64,000 bases of DNA from Ideonella sp. WA131b (GCA_023657425.1 JAGTJW010000001.1:1612001-1676000), one strand, 5' to 3'; numbered from the stretch's first letter, positions 16,051 through 25,836 are shown. The notes: generated from the sequence alone by a model not told the origin. Numbers and translations: made by a program.

Positions 16051-17682
16051 CTATCGAACCTTGTCCTTTGCAGCCGCCCCGGCGATGACTGCCGCAGAGC
16101 AGTAGTACTCATCCTCGGCCAGTGCTTTGGCCACAAAGCGGCGCCTTGCCTCCAGGGCAAGGGGTATGAGCTCCACTGGCCAGCCGCTTCGCACGTAGTA
16201 AGGCTCAAGCACGAAGCTCACGCCTCGCCTGGGTCCGGGGCTGAGCTCCTTGCCGTTGTCGAGAGCCGCATCCGGATGCAGATTCGGGTGGAGATATCCA
16301 ACCGCCCACCATGCCTTCAGAAACTCTGTTCTTGAGAGCTGCTTGAGGTCCTTTGTGAGCATCACCTCGATGAAGCCCTCAAGCTCAGTGATGGCAAGCT
16401 CGTGGCTCAGTGGCAGGTTGGCATTCAGACTCTGCGTCACCGCGTCAGCCATGTCTGGCTGTGACAGGTAGTCCGCAACAGCCAGCCCCACAGCTTTGCC
16501 CACAAGAGGCGGAACGGCGTTGCCGATCTCTGAGTAGGCGCGGGTTCGCTCCTGCGGAAACTCAAACGTGTCTGGGAAGCTCTGAATGCGGGCAGCCTCC
16601 CTTGGCGTGAGCGAGCGAGCCTGGGTCGGGTGAATGAACATCAGCCCGTCCTTCTTCAGATGCGCCACGATGGTCGAGCACAGCTGGTCTCGGTGCTGTC
16701 GCGTGTAGCGGTCCTTGAAGTGCTCTCGGTCGTAGGGGAACTCCATCTCCACGCCGCGGGCCAGCGCTGCCCGGCTGGTCTCGCCCTCCCTGAGGCGCCT
16801 GAAGTCACGCAAATCCCGGTCGCTGTGCGGGCGCGAGGTGTGGCCGAGCAGCTTCTTGGCTCTGTGGGCCTTGAGTACATCGTAGAGATACCGCCTGCCG
16901 TATCGCTTGACGTGTTCCTCTCGGGCGGCGACGTCATAGGTGCGGATGAACCGCTCGTCGCCGGACGTGATCTCCGGTAGGTCGCCTATAGCTTCACCCA
17001 ACGTCACGGCTGACTGCTTGCCCCTGGACACAGGGTCGCCGGGGTCGACGTGCGTCTCGCGGATGTAGCGGTCGGGGATAAACAGTGGCAGTTCTCGGCG
17101 GGTTCCGATGATGAGCTGGCGGATGCGCTTCTGCGGCACGCCGAATCGCCACGCCTGAACCTCATAGGGGATGACGCGGTAGCCAAGCTCGCGGCTATCG
17201 ACTTGGACAGCCGTGAAGAAGGCTCCGCCTGCGGCCGAGCGCATACCCGGCACGTTCTCCATCACAAAAACCTTGGGCTGGTAATAGGCGACGTACTTCA
17301 AGAACTCGCGATAGAGCTCCCGGCGGGGGTCGTAGACAAGCCGCTCGCCGTGGTTGGAGCCGCCGACTTGGCGAGCCCTAGAGAAACCTTGGCAGGGCGG
17401 CCCACCGACAATGACGTCGACTCGCGCGGAGCCTAGCGCTGCGTCCAGCTCCTTGGGTGCAAACTTGGTCAGGTCCTTGATCAGCGCGACGGGGACGTTT
17501 AGGTGATTTCGCCGAAACGTCTCGATGGCTGAATCGTTGTAGTCGATGGCCGCCAAGCAGCGCAAACCGGCCCATTCCAGCCCGAGCGAAAAGCCTCCGC
17601 AGCCTGCGAATAGGTCGACGAATGTCAGCGGCCGGTTGTGCACCTCATGGCTCCCGGATGGGTCATCCTCACGGCGTGTCAT
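16051..17682 (-). CDS. dcm: C5 cytosine-specific DNA methyltransferase
   Basis: A 543-aa DNA m5C methyltransferase, longer than the usual 350-430 aa because of a C-terminal extension of about 110 residues. Motifs are in canonical order: I DLFAGCGGFSLG (near 22), IV GGPPCQGFS with the catalytic cysteine (near 92), VI VMENVPG (near 140), VIII VPQKRIRQLIIG, IX RSLTPREAARIQSFP, and X IGNAVPPLVGKAVG. The target-recognition segment lies between VIII and IX. I start at MTRREDD, since the preceding 44 codons look non-coding. As first gene of the cassette it presumably protects host DNA from the GHKL/Z1/DUF4420 machinery; its target sequence cannot be inferred. dcm is used here as a family symbol. Confidence 0.92.
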   Translation of the reverse strand: MTRREDDPSGSHEVHNRPLTFVDLFAGCGGFSLGLEWAGLRCLAAIDYNDSAIETFRRNHLNVPVALIKDLTKFAPKELDAALGSARVDVIVGGPPCQGFSRARQVGGSNHGERLVYDPRRELYREFLKYVAYYQPKVFVMENVPGMRSAAGGAFFTAVQVDSRELGYRVIPYEVQAWRFGVPQKRIRQLIIGTRRELPLFIPDRYIRETHVDPGDPVSRGKQSAVTLGEAIGDLPEITSGDERFIRTYDVAAREEHVKRYGRRYLYDVLKAHRAKKLLGHTSRPHSDRDLRDFRRLREGETSRAALARGVEMEFPYDREHFKDRYTRQHRDQLCSTIVAHLKKDGLMFIHPTQARSLTPREAARIQSFPDTFEFPQERTRAYSEIGNAVPPLVGKAVGLAVADYLSQPDMADAVTQSLNANLPLSHELAITELEGFIEVMLTKDLKQLSRTEFLKAWWAVGYLHPNLHPDAALDNGKELSPGPRRGVSFVLEPYYVRSGWPVELIPLALEARRRFVAKALAEDEYYCSAAVIAGAAAKDKVR

Positions 17683-17839
17683 TGTTGTCCCTGTCAGACG
17701 TCCAGGAATTCTGACAGCACACTGAAGTACACCGCTAGCCCGATGACGGGGGACAGCCAGGGGTAGGCTCTGGCCCCGTGCTTTCGTCGCCTTGTTGCGC
17801 ATAGCGAACATCACTTCTGTGCGTAGCTGTCTCGATCAG

Positions 17840-18437
17840 TCCTTGATGATGATCGCCCGCGCCGACGACACCACCTTAGGCATCCTCCACAGCCGCCTGC
17901 ACGAACTCTGGTCGCTGCGCCTGGGCACCTCGCTGGAAGACCGGCCCCGCTACACCCCCACCACCTGCTTCGAGACCTTCCCCTTCCCCGCCAGCCTCAC
18001 CCCCGCACACACCGCCCACCAGCGCACCGAGCCGCTGCCCGGCGGCGCCTGCATCCCCGCCGACCTGCCGCCCGTCGGTGCGGGCCCTCGCCGAGCCCAT
18101 CGCCCAGGCCGCGCACCGCCTGGTGGCCCTGCGCGACGCCTGGCTCAACCCGCCCGAGTGGACCGAGCGCGTGCCCGAGGTCGTGCCGCTGGGCCTGAGC
18201 ACGAGCCCCTACCCCGACCGCATCGTCGCCCGCCCGGGCTTCGAGGCCGAGCTCGCCCGGCGCACGCTCACCAACCTGTACAACCAGCGCCCCACCTGGC
18301 TGGCCCAGGCCCAGGAGGCGCTCGACGCCGCGGTCGCCGCCGCCTACGGCTGGGCCGACTGGACCGCCGCGATGCCCGACGACGAGATCCTGCGCCGGCT
18401 GCTGGCGCTCAACCGCGAGCGGGCCGCGGCGCCCTGA
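17840..18437 (+). pseudogene. 3' remnant of an MmeI-like DNA methyltransferase gene, frameshifted
   Basis: This segment encodes the C-terminus of the gene whose start survives at 10681. The first part reads IARADDTTLGILHSRLHELW ... YTPTTCFETFPFP, a hallmark of MmeI-like methyltransferases. The continuation LVALRDAWLNPPEWTERVPE ... DDEILRRLLALN is in another frame. Removing one C near 18069-18072 joins the two frames into DLPPSVRALAEP, so a one-base insertion has also broken this piece. The central catalytic part, probably more than 2 kb, is missing, replaced by the four-gene restriction cassette. Confidence 0.8.
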
Positions 18438-18489
18438 GACCCGGGCGCGCGGCCTACACTGGCGGGCCTTCGCCCGACCGGAGCCCGCC

Positions 18490-19089
18490 ATGGGACAAGC
18501 CGCCCTGAACCTGCCGCTCTCCGCCGCCGACTTCCTGGCCTGGGACGCCACCCAGACCACGCGCCACGAGTTCGTGCGTGGCGAGGTGTTTGCGATGGCG
18601 GGGGCCGGCGAGCGGCACGTCACGGTCGCCGGCAACGTGTACCTGGCCCTGCGTCAGCACCTGGCCGGCACGCCCTGCCGCACCTTCATCACCGACATGA
18701 AGCTGCGCGTGGAAGCCGCCGACGCCTTCTTCTGCCCCGACGTGATGGTGACCTGCAGCCCACGCGACGCCGAGCAGTCGCACGTGAAGAGCGAGCCCGT
18801 GCTGCTGGTGGAGGTGCTGTCGCCGGCCACCGCGGCCTTCGACCGGGGCGACAAGTTCGCGGCCTACCGCAGCCTGGCTTCGCTGCGCGAGGTGCTGCTC
18901 GTGGACCCCGACCTGCGCCGCTGCGACCTGTTCCGCCGGCAGGTGGTGGACGGCGGCGAGGCCTGGGTGCTGCACCCCGGCGAGGCCGGGGCGGGGGTGG
19001 AGTTGGTGTCGGTGGGGTTGGCGCTGTCGGCTGCGGCGCTGTGGGCGGAAGTGCCGGTGTTGGCTGCGCCGCGGGCGTCCGGCGCCTGA
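18490..19089 (+). CDS. Uma2 family (DUF820) PD-(D/E)XK nuclease-fold protein
   Basis: A 199-aa Uma2 protein. It has the HEFVRGEVFAMAG opening (residues about 26-38), the FCPDVMVTC strand near residue 80, and the LLVEVLSPATAAFDRGDKF motif near residues 103-121 that supplies the ExK-like nuclease-fold residues. These proteins are common in multicopy families and their biological role is mostly unknown; some are linked to mobile DNA or defence. It starts 52 bp after the methyltransferase remnant. The 3' end faces metK with a strong hairpin between. Confidence 0.85.
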   Translation: MGQAALNLPLSAADFLAWDATQTTRHEFVRGEVFAMAGAGERHVTVAGNVYLALRQHLAGTPCRTFITDMKLRVEAADAFFCPDVMVTCSPRDAEQSHVKSEPVLLVEVLSPATAAFDRGDKFAAYRSLASLREVLLVDPDLRRCDLFRRQVVDGGEAWVLHPGEAGAGVELVSVGLALSAAALWAEVPVLAAPRASGA

Positions 19090-19096
19090 AGACAAC

Positions 19097-19120
19097 GACG
19101 GGCGACTCCCGTCGCCCGTC
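19097..19120. terminator. bidirectional hairpin terminator between uma2 and metK
   Basis: A perfect 10-bp stem (GACGGGCGAC / GTCGCCCGTC) with the 4-nt loop TCCC sits between two convergent genes. There is no long T run on the plus side; on the minus side GTTGTCTTC follows. Position and symmetry suggest a shared terminator. Confidence 0.6.
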
Positions 19121-19141
19121 AGACCCATCGCTGGCGGCCCT

Positions 19142-20323
19142 TTACAGGCCCGCCGCCGCGCGCAGCGCCGCAGCTTTGTCGGTACGTTCCCACGTGAACT
19201 CGGGCTCCTCACGCCCGAAGTGCCCGTAGGCCGCGGTCTTTTCGTAGATGGGGCGCAGCAGGTCCAGCATCTGGATGATGCCCTTGGGCCGCAGGTCGAA
19301 GTGCTGCTGCACCAGCGCGGCGATCTGGTCGTCGGCGATCTTGCCGGTGCCCTCGGTGTAGACGGTCACGTTCATGGGCTTGGCCACGCCGATGGCATAA
19401 GCCACCTGCACCTGGCACTGCTTGGCCAGGCCGGCGGCCACCACGTTCTTGGCCACGTAACGCGCGGCGTAGGCGGCCGAGCGGTCGACCTTGGACGGGT
19501 CCTTGCCGCTGAAGGCGCCACCGCCGTGCGGGCAGGCGCCGCCGTAGGTGTCGACGATGATCTTGCGGCCGGTGAGGCCGCAGTCGCCCTGGGGGCCGCC
19601 GATGACGAAGCGGCCCGTGGGGTTGACGAGGTAGCGCGTGTCCTGCAGCCACTCCTGGGGCAGCACGGGCTTGATGATCTCCTCGATCACGGCCTCGTAG
19701 AAGCTGGCCTTCAGCCGCGTGGCCGTCTCGCTCTGGTCGGGGGCGTGCTGGGTGGAGAGCACCACGGTGTCGATGCTGTGCGGCTTGCCGTCCACGTAGC
19801 GCATCGTCACCTGGCTCTTGGCGTCGGGGCGCAGGAAGGGCAGCTTGCCGCTCTTGCGCAGCTCGGCCTGGCGCTCCACCAGGCGGTGCGCGTAGTAGAT
19901 GGGCGCCGGCATCAGCTCGGGCGTCTCGTCGCAGGCGTAGCCGAACATCAGGCCCTGGTCGCCGGCACCGGTGTTGAGGTGGTCGTCGCTGGCATGGTCC
20001 ACGCCCTGGGCGATGTCGTTGCTCTGCTTGTCGTAGCAGACCATCACCGCGCAGCCCTTGTAGTCGATGCCGTACTCGGTGTTGTCGTAGCCGATGCGCT
20101 TGATGGTGTCGCGCGCGACCTGGATGTAGTCGACGTGCGCGTTGGTGGTGATCTCGCCGGCCAGCACCACGAGGCCGGTGTTGGTGAGCGTCTCGGCGGC
20201 CACGCGGCTGCGCGGGTCCTGCTTGAAGATGGCGTCGAGGATGGCGTCCGAGATCTGGTCGGCCACCTTGTCGGGGTGGCCCTCGGAGACGCTTTCAGAC
20301 GTGAAGAGGAAGTCGTTCGCCAC
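19142..20323 (-). CDS. metK: S-adenosylmethionine synthetase
   Basis: Makes S-adenosylmethionine from methionine and ATP in the cytosol. The 393 aa are the normal length. Signatures include [20 protein letters not shown] at residues about 10-30, the loop [15 protein letters not shown] near residue 120, and the phosphate-binding [19 protein letters not shown] near residue 265. It ends with the conserved [15 protein letters not shown]. Divergently transcribed from the acyltransferase genes across a 199-bp spacer that may hold a regulatory leader. It supplies SAM to the methyltransferases in the window, as it does to the whole cell. Confidence 0.97.
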   Translation of the reverse strand: MANDFLFTSESVSEGHPDKVADQISDAILDAIFKQDPRSRVAAETLTNTGLVVLAGEITTNAHVDYIQVARDTIKRIGYDNTEYGIDYKGCAVMVCYDKQSNDIAQGVDHASDDHLNTGAGDQGLMFGYACDETPELMPAPIYYAHRLVERQAELRKSGKLPFLRPDAKSQVTMRYVDGKPHSIDTVVLSTQHAPDQSETATRLKASFYEAVIEEIIKPVLPQEWLQDTRYLVNPTGRFVIGGPQGDCGLTGRKIIVDTYGGACPHGGGAFSGKDPSKVDRSAAYAARYVAKNVVAAGLAKQCQVQVAYAIGVAKPMNVTVYTEGTGKIADDQIAALVQQHFDLRPKGIIQMLDLLRPIYEKTAAYGHFGREEPEFTWERTDKAAALRAAAGL

Positions 20324-20522
20324 GCTGGGGCTCCTGTGGATGCAAAGGTTGCTGAAACTGCGTCGTCGCTGTTCAGAGACCTTTCGGAACCCGCGGCGAA
20401 CGCTTTAGCGGATTTGGTTGGCAACCCCGGCATCGTGGCCTTCGGCTGCCCTGCGGGGGCCTCGGTATCCTTCGGCCCCGCTGATCGCCCCGCAAGTTGT
20501 CCTTTAACTCGGCGATCGGCCG
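20324..20522 (-). promoter_or_regulatory. structured metK leader, possible riboswitch (unassigned)
   Basis: The 199-bp spacer upstream of metK contains several complementary segments on the metK strand, for example GGGGCC with GGCCCC around an AAGGATACC loop, and GGCGATC/GATCGCC pairs near the far end. A long, structured leader before metK is where SAM-responsive RNAs occur in many bacteria. I could not match it confidently to the SAM-II, SAH or SAM/SAH consensus, so the riboswitch call is only a candidate. The same spacer must also hold the promoter for the acyltransferase pair. Confidence 0.3.
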
Positions 20523-21431
20523 ATGATACCGAACGCACCCGTGCCGTCCTTCCTCCTCGCCTGGCTGGCCCGCCGCCGCCTGCGGCATCTGCACGCCGCC
20601 GGTGCCGTGCTGGGCTGGCTGGCTTACCTGGCCTCGGGCGTTTACCGGCGGCGGCTGCGCGCCAACGCCGCGCGGGCCGGCCTGGCGGCGGCCGACCGCC
20701 GCCGTGCGGTGGCCGAGGCCGGCAAGATGGTGATGGAGCTGCCGCGGCTTTGGCTGCGCCCGCACGCGCAGCCGCTGGCCGACCCCGTGACCTGGCACGG
20801 CGCCGGGCATGTGGACGCCGCGCTGGCCCGGGGCCGCGGCCTGATGCTGCTGACCGCGCACCTGGGCAGCTTCGAGGTGGCGGCCCAGGCCTATGCCGAG
20901 CGCTGGGGCGCGCAGCAGCCCATGACGGCGCTGTACCGCCCGGCGCGCCAGGCCTGGCTGCGCCAGGTGATGGAGCGATCGCGCCACCGCCCGGGCCTGC
21001 GGACGGCGCCAGCCAGCCTGGCCGGCGTGCGCCAGTTGATGCGCGCGCTCAAGGCCGGGCAGACGCTGGGCCTGCTGCCCGACCAGGTGCCGCCCGAGGG
21101 CCTGGGCGTGTGGGCGCCGTTCTACGGCGAGCCGGCCTACACCATGACCCTGGCCGCCCGCCTGGCGGCGCAGACCGGCTGCGCGCTGCTGCTGATCACG
21201 GTGCAGCGGCGGGCGCAGGGCGGCGGCTACGACATCCACGTCGCACCGCTGCCCGAGCCGCTGCCGGCACCCGAGCGCTGTGCCGGCCCCGAGGCCGAGG
21301 CCGCCTGGACACGGGCCGCCGCCACGGTGCTGAACCGTGCCCTGCAGTGGCAGATCGGCCGGCTGCCGAGCCAATACCTGTGGGGCTACCACCGCTACAA
21401 GCAGCCCCGCCAGCCCGAGGCCGGGACGTGA
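20523..21431 (+). CDS. LpxL/HtrB-family lysophospholipid (lipid A) acyltransferase
   Basis: A 302-aa inner-membrane acyltransferase of the lipid A late-acylation family. The catalytic HX4E motif is HLGSFE near residue 113, followed by the family patterns ALYRPAR near 137, GLLPDQVP near 180 (the usual D-Q-x-P) and a C-terminal PSQYLWGYHRYK. A hydrophobic N-terminal segment (FLLAWLARR ... LGWLAYLAS) anchors it. The stop overlaps the GTG of a second acyltransferase, so the two are coupled and may add the two secondary acyl chains of lipid A. Confidence 0.9.
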   Translation: MIPNAPVPSFLLAWLARRRLRHLHAAGAVLGWLAYLASGVYRRRLRANAARAGLAAADRRRAVAEAGKMVMELPRLWLRPHAQPLADPVTWHGAGHVDAALARGRGLMLLTAHLGSFEVAAQAYAERWGAQQPMTALYRPARQAWLRQVMERSRHRPGLRTAPASLAGVRQLMRALKAGQTLGLLPDQVPPEGLGVWAPFYGEPAYTMTLAARLAAQTGCALLLITVQRRAQGGGYDIHVAPLPEPLPAPERCAGPEAEAAWTRAAATVLNRALQWQIGRLPSQYLWGYHRYKQPRQPEAGT

Positions 21432-22315
21432 TCGAGAACCTCGCCGCCCGGGCCGTGCTGCTGCTGGTGTGGCTGCTGAGCGCGCTGCCGCTGGCGCTGC
21501 AGGCGGCCATCGGCCGCGGCGTGGGCGGCCTCATGCATGAGCTGGCCCGCGAGCGCCGCCGCGTGGCGCAGGCCAACGTGGCGCTGTGCCTGCCTGGGCT
21601 CGACGCGGCCGCTCGGGATGCGCTGGTGCGCGAGCATTTCGCGCTCGTCGGCCGCAGCCTGCTCGAACGCGGGCTGCTGTGGCACGCCTCGCGGGCCCGG
21701 CTGAAGCGGCTGATCCGCGTCGAAGGTGACGTGGGCTTTGCCGAGCGCCACCAGGGGCCGGTGATGTGGCTGGTGCCGCACTTCCTGGCACTCGAGGTGG
21801 CCGGCGCCGCGACGCAGCTGTTTCAGCGCCGCCTGGCCTTTGACGTGTACACGCCGCAGAGCGTGGCGGTGTTCGACGCCGCGCTCCTGAGGGGCCGCGG
21901 CCGTTTCGGGCGTGCCGAATTCCTGCGGCGCGAGGACGGCGCCCGCGCCATCGTGCGCGCCATCCGCAGCGGGCGGGCGTTCTTCAACGCGCCCGACATG
22001 GACTTCGGCCTGCGCGATGCCGCCTTCGTGCCCTTCTTCGGCCAGCCGGCGGCCACGCTGCTGGCGCCCAGCCGGCTGGCGCGCAGCCTGGGGCTGGCGG
22101 TGCAGCCCATCGTGGCCGAGATCCTGCCGGGCGGGCAGGGCTACCGCGTCGTCTTCGGCGAGCCCTGGACCGACTGGCCCACCGCGGACCCCGAGGCCGA
22201 CGCGGCGCGCATGAACGCCTTCATCGAGGCGCAGATCCTGCAGCGCCCGGCACAGTACCTGTGGCTGCACAAGCGCTTCAAGGTGCGGCCGCCAGGGGTG
22301 CCGCCGGTGTACTGA
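21428..22315 (+). CDS. second LpxL/LpxM-like lipid A acyltransferase
   Basis: A 295-aa member of the same family, started at the GTG overlapping the previous stop. The membrane anchor [19 protein letters not shown] is at the start. The catalytic HX4E is HFLALE near residue 118, and the C-terminal [17 protein letters not shown] is the family signature. Instead of the DQ-P motif it has [11 protein letters not shown] near residue 191, as in the LpxL/LpxP branch. Tandem genes of this type before dapF are common in Burkholderiales. Confidence 0.9.
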   Translation: MIENLAARAVLLLVWLLSALPLALQAAIGRGVGGLMHELARERRRVAQANVALCLPGLDAAARDALVREHFALVGRSLLERGLLWHASRARLKRLIRVEGDVGFAERHQGPVMWLVPHFLALEVAGAATQLFQRRLAFDVYTPQSVAVFDAALLRGRGRFGRAEFLRREDGARAIVRAIRSGRAFFNAPDMDFGLRDAAFVPFFGQPAATLLAPSRLARSLGLAVQPIVAEILPGGQGYRVVFGEPWTDWPTADPEADAARMNAFIEAQILQRPAQYLWLHKRFKVRPPGVPPVY

Positions 22316-22374
22316 CGGGCCGCGCACGCATCCCGCAGCCCGGCCGCAAGCCGCGCCGGATAATCCCGCTCACC

Positions 22375-23247
22375 ATGGCGACGCAGCGGCTGTCCTTCAC
22401 CAAGATGCACGGCGCGGGCAACGACTTCGTCGTGCTCGACGCCACGCGCCAGCCGCTGGCGCTGGGGCGCGAGCAGCTCCGCCGCCTGGGTGACCGCCGC
22501 TTCGGCGTCGGGGCCGACCAGATCCTCGCCGTCGAGGCCGTCGACGCGGCCACCCCGGCGGGCGTCGACTTCCGCTACCGCATCTTCAATGGCGCCACGG
22601 GCGACGAGGTCGAGCACTGCGGCAACGGCGCGCGCTGCTTCCTGCGCTTCGTGCACGCACGCGGGCTCACCCGGGCGCGCCGCGTGCGCGTGGCCACCGT
22701 CAACCGCGTGCTCGAACTGGTGCTCGAGGACGACGGCCGCGTCACGGTGGACATGGGCCGGCCCGTGTTTGCGCACGACGCGCTGCCCTTCGACGCGCGT
22801 GCCCTGGTGGCGCAGCCCGAGGGCGGCGGCGAGCGCTGGCCGCTCGAAGGCGTGGAGCCCTGGCGCTGGGCCGTGGTGTCGATGGGCAACCCGCACGCCG
22901 TGACGCGCGTGGACGATGTGGCCACGGCGCCCGTGGCCGCACTGGGCCCGCGGGTCGAGACGCACCGGCGCTTCCCGCAGGGCGTGAACGTCGGCTTCCT
23001 GCAGGTGCTGTCGCGCACCGAAGTCCGGCTGCGCGTGCACGAACGCCAGGCCGGCGAGACGCTGTCCTGCGGCACCGGCGCTTGCGCCGCCGTGGTGGCC
23101 GGCGTGCGCCTGGGCTGGCTCGAGGGCGACGTCGAGGTGCACACGCGCGGTGGCGATCTGCGCATCCGCTGGGCCGGTGGCCTGGACGCCCCTGTGTTCA
23201 TGACCGGCCCTGCCGAGACCGTCTACCAAGGAGAAATTGAACTGTGA
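22375..23247 (+). CDS. dapF: diaminopimelate epimerase
   Basis: Interconverts LL- and meso-diaminopimelate in lysine and peptidoglycan synthesis. The 290 aa are typical. Substrate motif [13 protein letters not shown] near residues 10-22, first catalytic cysteine in EHCGNGARC (near 81), second in SCGTGACA (near 232), plus GNPHAV and a C-terminal [10 protein letters not shown]. The ATG chosen starts the conserved region; an extension upstream would read into the spacer. The last 4 nt overlap the DUF484 gene, giving the dapF-DUF484-xerC order known from enterobacteria. Confidence 0.96.
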   Translation: MATQRLSFTKMHGAGNDFVVLDATRQPLALGREQLRRLGDRRFGVGADQILAVEAVDAATPAGVDFRYRIFNGATGDEVEHCGNGARCFLRFVHARGLTRARRVRVATVNRVLELVLEDDGRVTVDMGRPVFAHDALPFDARALVAQPEGGGERWPLEGVEPWRWAVVSMGNPHAVTRVDDVATAPVAALGPRVETHRRFPQGVNVGFLQVLSRTEVRLRVHERQAGETLSCGTGACAAVVAGVRLGWLEGDVEVHTRGGDLRIRWAGGLDAPVFMTGPAETVYQGEIEL

Positions 23248-23948
23248 GCTCCACTCCCGCCCCGCTTGGCGGCATCACCGAAGCCGACATCGCCCACTAC
23301 CTGTCCAACAACCCGGCGTTCTTCGAGCGCCACGCCGAGCTGATGGCCAGCATCACGCTGACCAGCCCGCACGGCCAGCGCGCGGTGTCGCTCCAGGAGC
23401 GGCAGATGGAGATGCTGCGCGAGCGGATCAAGGGTCTGGAGATGCGCATGGTGGAGATGATCCGCCACGGGCAGGAGAACCTGGCCATTGCCGATCGCAT
23501 CCACCGCACCACGCGCCGGCTGCTGCTGACCACCGACGCCGCGCTGCTGCCGGTGCGGCTGGTGCAGTCGCTCCAGCACGAGTTCATGATCCCGCAGGCC
23601 GCCCTCCGCCTGTGGGACGTGGCGCCCGAGCACGCCGCCCAGCCCTGGGCCCAGGCCACGGGCGACGACGCCCGCGCCTTCGCGGCCAGCCTGTCACAGC
23701 CCTACTGCGGCGCCAACAGCGGCCTGGAGCCGGCGGCCTGGCTGGACGACGGCAGCCCGGTGGCGTCGCTGGCGATGCTGCCGCTGCGCCAGGGCCACGG
23801 CGAGCGGCAAAACTGCTTCGGCCTGCTGGTGCTGGGCTCGCCCGACCCCGCGCGCTACACCGCCGACATGGGCACCGACTTCCTGGCGCGCATCGGCGAG
23901 GTGGCCAGCGCGGCGCTGTCGCGGCTGAGCGCGCCGGTGGTGGCCTGA
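23244..23948 (+). CDS. DUF484 family protein
   Basis: A 234-aa DUF484 protein with a GAF-like core. The N-terminal [20 protein letters not shown] is diagnostic, followed by a helical region (residues about 45-85) with heptad character and then the GAF-like half. Starts at GTG overlapping the dapF stop. It always sits between dapF and xerC in many proteobacteria, but its molecular role is unknown. Confidence 0.88.
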   Translation: MSSTPAPLGGITEADIAHYLSNNPAFFERHAELMASITLTSPHGQRAVSLQERQMEMLRERIKGLEMRMVEMIRHGQENLAIADRIHRTTRRLLLTTDAALLPVRLVQSLQHEFMIPQAALRLWDVAPEHAAQPWAQATGDDARAFAASLSQPYCGANSGLEPAAWLDDGSPVASLAMLPLRQGHGERQNCFGLLVLGSPDPARYTADMGTDFLARIGEVASAALSRLSAPVVA

Positions 23949-23965
23949 CGGGGCGCGCCTTGGCC

Positions 23966-24904
23966 ATGCCGGCATCGCCCGCGCTGCAGGCCTTTCTGCA
24001 GCACCTGGCGGTGGAGCGCCGTCTGGCCGGCCGCACGCGGGCCATGTACGCCGAGGCGCTGGCGAGGCTGGAGCGTTTTGCAGACGATGCCGGTGTGGCG
24101 CTGGAGCGCGCCGCGCCGCACCACCTGCGCGGTTTCATGGTGCAGCTGCGCGGCCTGGGCCTGGCGCCGCGCAGCATCGCCATCGCGCTGGCGGCCTGGC
24201 GCGGCCTGTACCGCTGGTGGGGCCGGCAGGGCGTGGTGGTGGCCAACCCGGTGGACGGCCTGCGCCCGCCCAAGGGCCCGAAGCCGCTGCCCAAGGCCCT
24301 GAGCGTGCAGCAGGCGGTGGCGCTGGCCGCCCACCCGGGCATGGCCGGCGACGGACCGCTGGCCGCTGCGCTGGCCGCGCGCGACCACGCCATCGGCGAG
24401 CTGCTCTACGGCGCCGGCCTGCGCATCGGCGAGCTGCTCGGGCTGGACGTGCAGGGCGGTGCCGTGGCCGCCGGCTGGGTGGACCTGGCCGATGCCACGG
24501 CCCACGTGCTGGGCAAGGGCGCCCGGCGCCGCAGCGTGCCGGTGGGCAGCGCGGCACTGGTGGCGCTGCGCGCCTGGCTCGGGCAGCGCCCGGCCCTGGC
24601 CGCGGCGGGCGAGCCGGCGCTGTTCGTGAGCCAGCGCGGCACGCGGCTGAGCCCCAACCAGCTGCGCCTGCGCCTGGCGCGCCAGGCCCAGGCCGCGGGC
24701 GTGCCGACGAAGGTGCACCCGCACATGCTGCGCCACAGCTACGCCAGCCACCTGCTGCAGAGCAGTGGCGACCTGCGCGCCGTGCAGGAGCTGCTGGGCC
24801 ACGCCAGCATCAGCACGACGCAGGTCTACACCAAGCTCGACTTCCAGCACCTGGCGCAGGTGTACGACGCGGCGCACCCGCGGGCGAAGGCGAAGAAGGG
24901 CTGA
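23966..24904 (+). CDS. xerC: tyrosine recombinase XerC
   Basis: Tyrosine recombinase that, with XerD, resolves chromosome dimers at dif. The 312 aa contain a SAM-like N-terminal DNA-binding domain and the catalytic set: Arg in AGLRIGELL (near 151), Lys in GKGARRRSVPVG, HxxR in HMLRHSYASH (near 252), and LLGHASISTTQVYT with the nucleophilic Tyr near 289. The location after dapF-DUF484 supports XerC rather than a phage integrase. It ends 1 bp before the convergent LysR gene. Confidence 0.93.
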   Translation: MPASPALQAFLQHLAVERRLAGRTRAMYAEALARLERFADDAGVALERAAPHHLRGFMVQLRGLGLAPRSIAIALAAWRGLYRWWGRQGVVVANPVDGLRPPKGPKPLPKALSVQQAVALAAHPGMAGDGPLAAALAARDHAIGELLYGAGLRIGELLGLDVQGGAVAAGWVDLADATAHVLGKGARRRSVPVGSAALVALRAWLGQRPALAAAGEPALFVSQRGTRLSPNQLRLRLARQAQAAGVPTKVHPHMLRHSYASHLLQSSGDLRAVQELLGHASISTTQVYTKLDFQHLAQVYDAAHPRAKAKKG

Positions 24905-25810
24905 TCAGGCCGCGTCGCGCAGCCGCTCGCGCATCAGCGCCTGCAGCGTCTGCAGCCCCGGCGGCTCGGTGCGGCGGCGCAGGGTGACGAGACCGAAGCG
25001 CGCCGTGGCCTGCAGCGCAGGCGCCAGGCGCAGCTCCGTCAGGTCGGGCGCGGCGGCGCGGATGGCCAGCAACACGGCGTCGCTGCGGCGGGCCACCTCC
25101 ACCAGGCTGGGCAGTTCGTCGCAACGCAGCGTGACGAGCACGTCGGGGTGGGCCTGCGGGCCGTAGCGCTCCACCAGCACGCGCGCCACCTCGTCCGACA
25201 GCGGCGTGCTGGCCACCGGGTACTGGCGGAGCAGGGCCAGGTCGGCCGGGGCGCGGCGGCGCGCCAGCGGGTGGCCGCGCCGCACCAGGAAGGCGCCGCG
25301 CATCTCGTGCAGTTCGCGCGTGTCCAGGTCGGGCGCGGGACGCAGCGAGCGCGCGTCCACCACCAGCGCGTCGAGCGTGCGCTCGCGCAGCGCCTGCACC
25401 AGCTGCTCGGTGGCGGCGCGCGCCACCTGCAGTTGCAGGCGCGGGTGCTGCAGCGCGCACTGCAGCAGCAGCGGCGTCATCAGCATCGAGCCCGGGCCGG
25501 AGCCCAGGCCCACACGCAGCGTGCCCTCGTCGCCGCTGCCGCCGACGGCCGGGGCCAGGCGACGCGCGCGTTCGCGCAGGTCGTCGGCGGCCAGCACCAG
25601 CTCGCCGGCACGCTCGGCCATCTCGCGGCCGAAGGGCGTGAGTTCGCTGCGGCGGCCGATGCGGTCGAACAGGCGCTGCCCCAGCTCGGACTCGAGCGCA
25701 CCGATGCTGCGGCTGAGCGCCGGCTGCGTGATGAACAGCGCCGCCGCCGAACGGCTGAACGAACCCGTGCGGGCCAGCGAGAGCAGGTGGCGCAGTTGCA
25801 CCAGCGTCAT
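24905..25810 (-). CDS. LysR family transcriptional regulator
   Basis: A 301-aa LysR-type regulator: N-terminal winged helix with LRHLLSLARTGSFSRSAAAL and TQPALSRSIGALESELG (residues about 6-45), then a periplasmic-binding-like effector domain. Divergent from the Bug/M20/dadA operon, which it probably controls, with paired ATGCAT elements between. The effector is unknown but likely a substrate of that operon, such as an amino-acid derivative (inference). Confidence 0.92.
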   Translation of the reverse strand: MTLVQLRHLLSLARTGSFSRSAAALFITQPALSRSIGALESELGQRLFDRIGRRSELTPFGREMAERAGELVLAADDLRERARRLAPAVGGSGDEGTLRVGLGSGPGSMLMTPLLLQCALQHPRLQLQVARAATEQLVQALRERTLDALVVDARSLRPAPDLDTRELHEMRGAFLVRRGHPLARRRAPADLALLRQYPVASTPLSDEVARVLVERYGPQAHPDVLVTLRCDELPSLVEVARRSDAVLLAIRAAAPDLTELRLAPALQATARFGLVTLRRRTEPPGLQTLQALMRERLRDAA

Positions 25811-25836
25811 CGGGTGTGCTCCTCAGCGATGAATCG

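Noticed and set aside
10815..17845. Long direct repeats (attL/attR) bounding the restriction cassette
   Set aside because: Only TCAGTC is shared by the two junctions, too short to support site-specific integration.
20324..20522. Firm assignment of a known SAM or SAH riboswitch class
   Set aside because: I could not align the leader to any consensus by eye, so only a candidate leader is reported.
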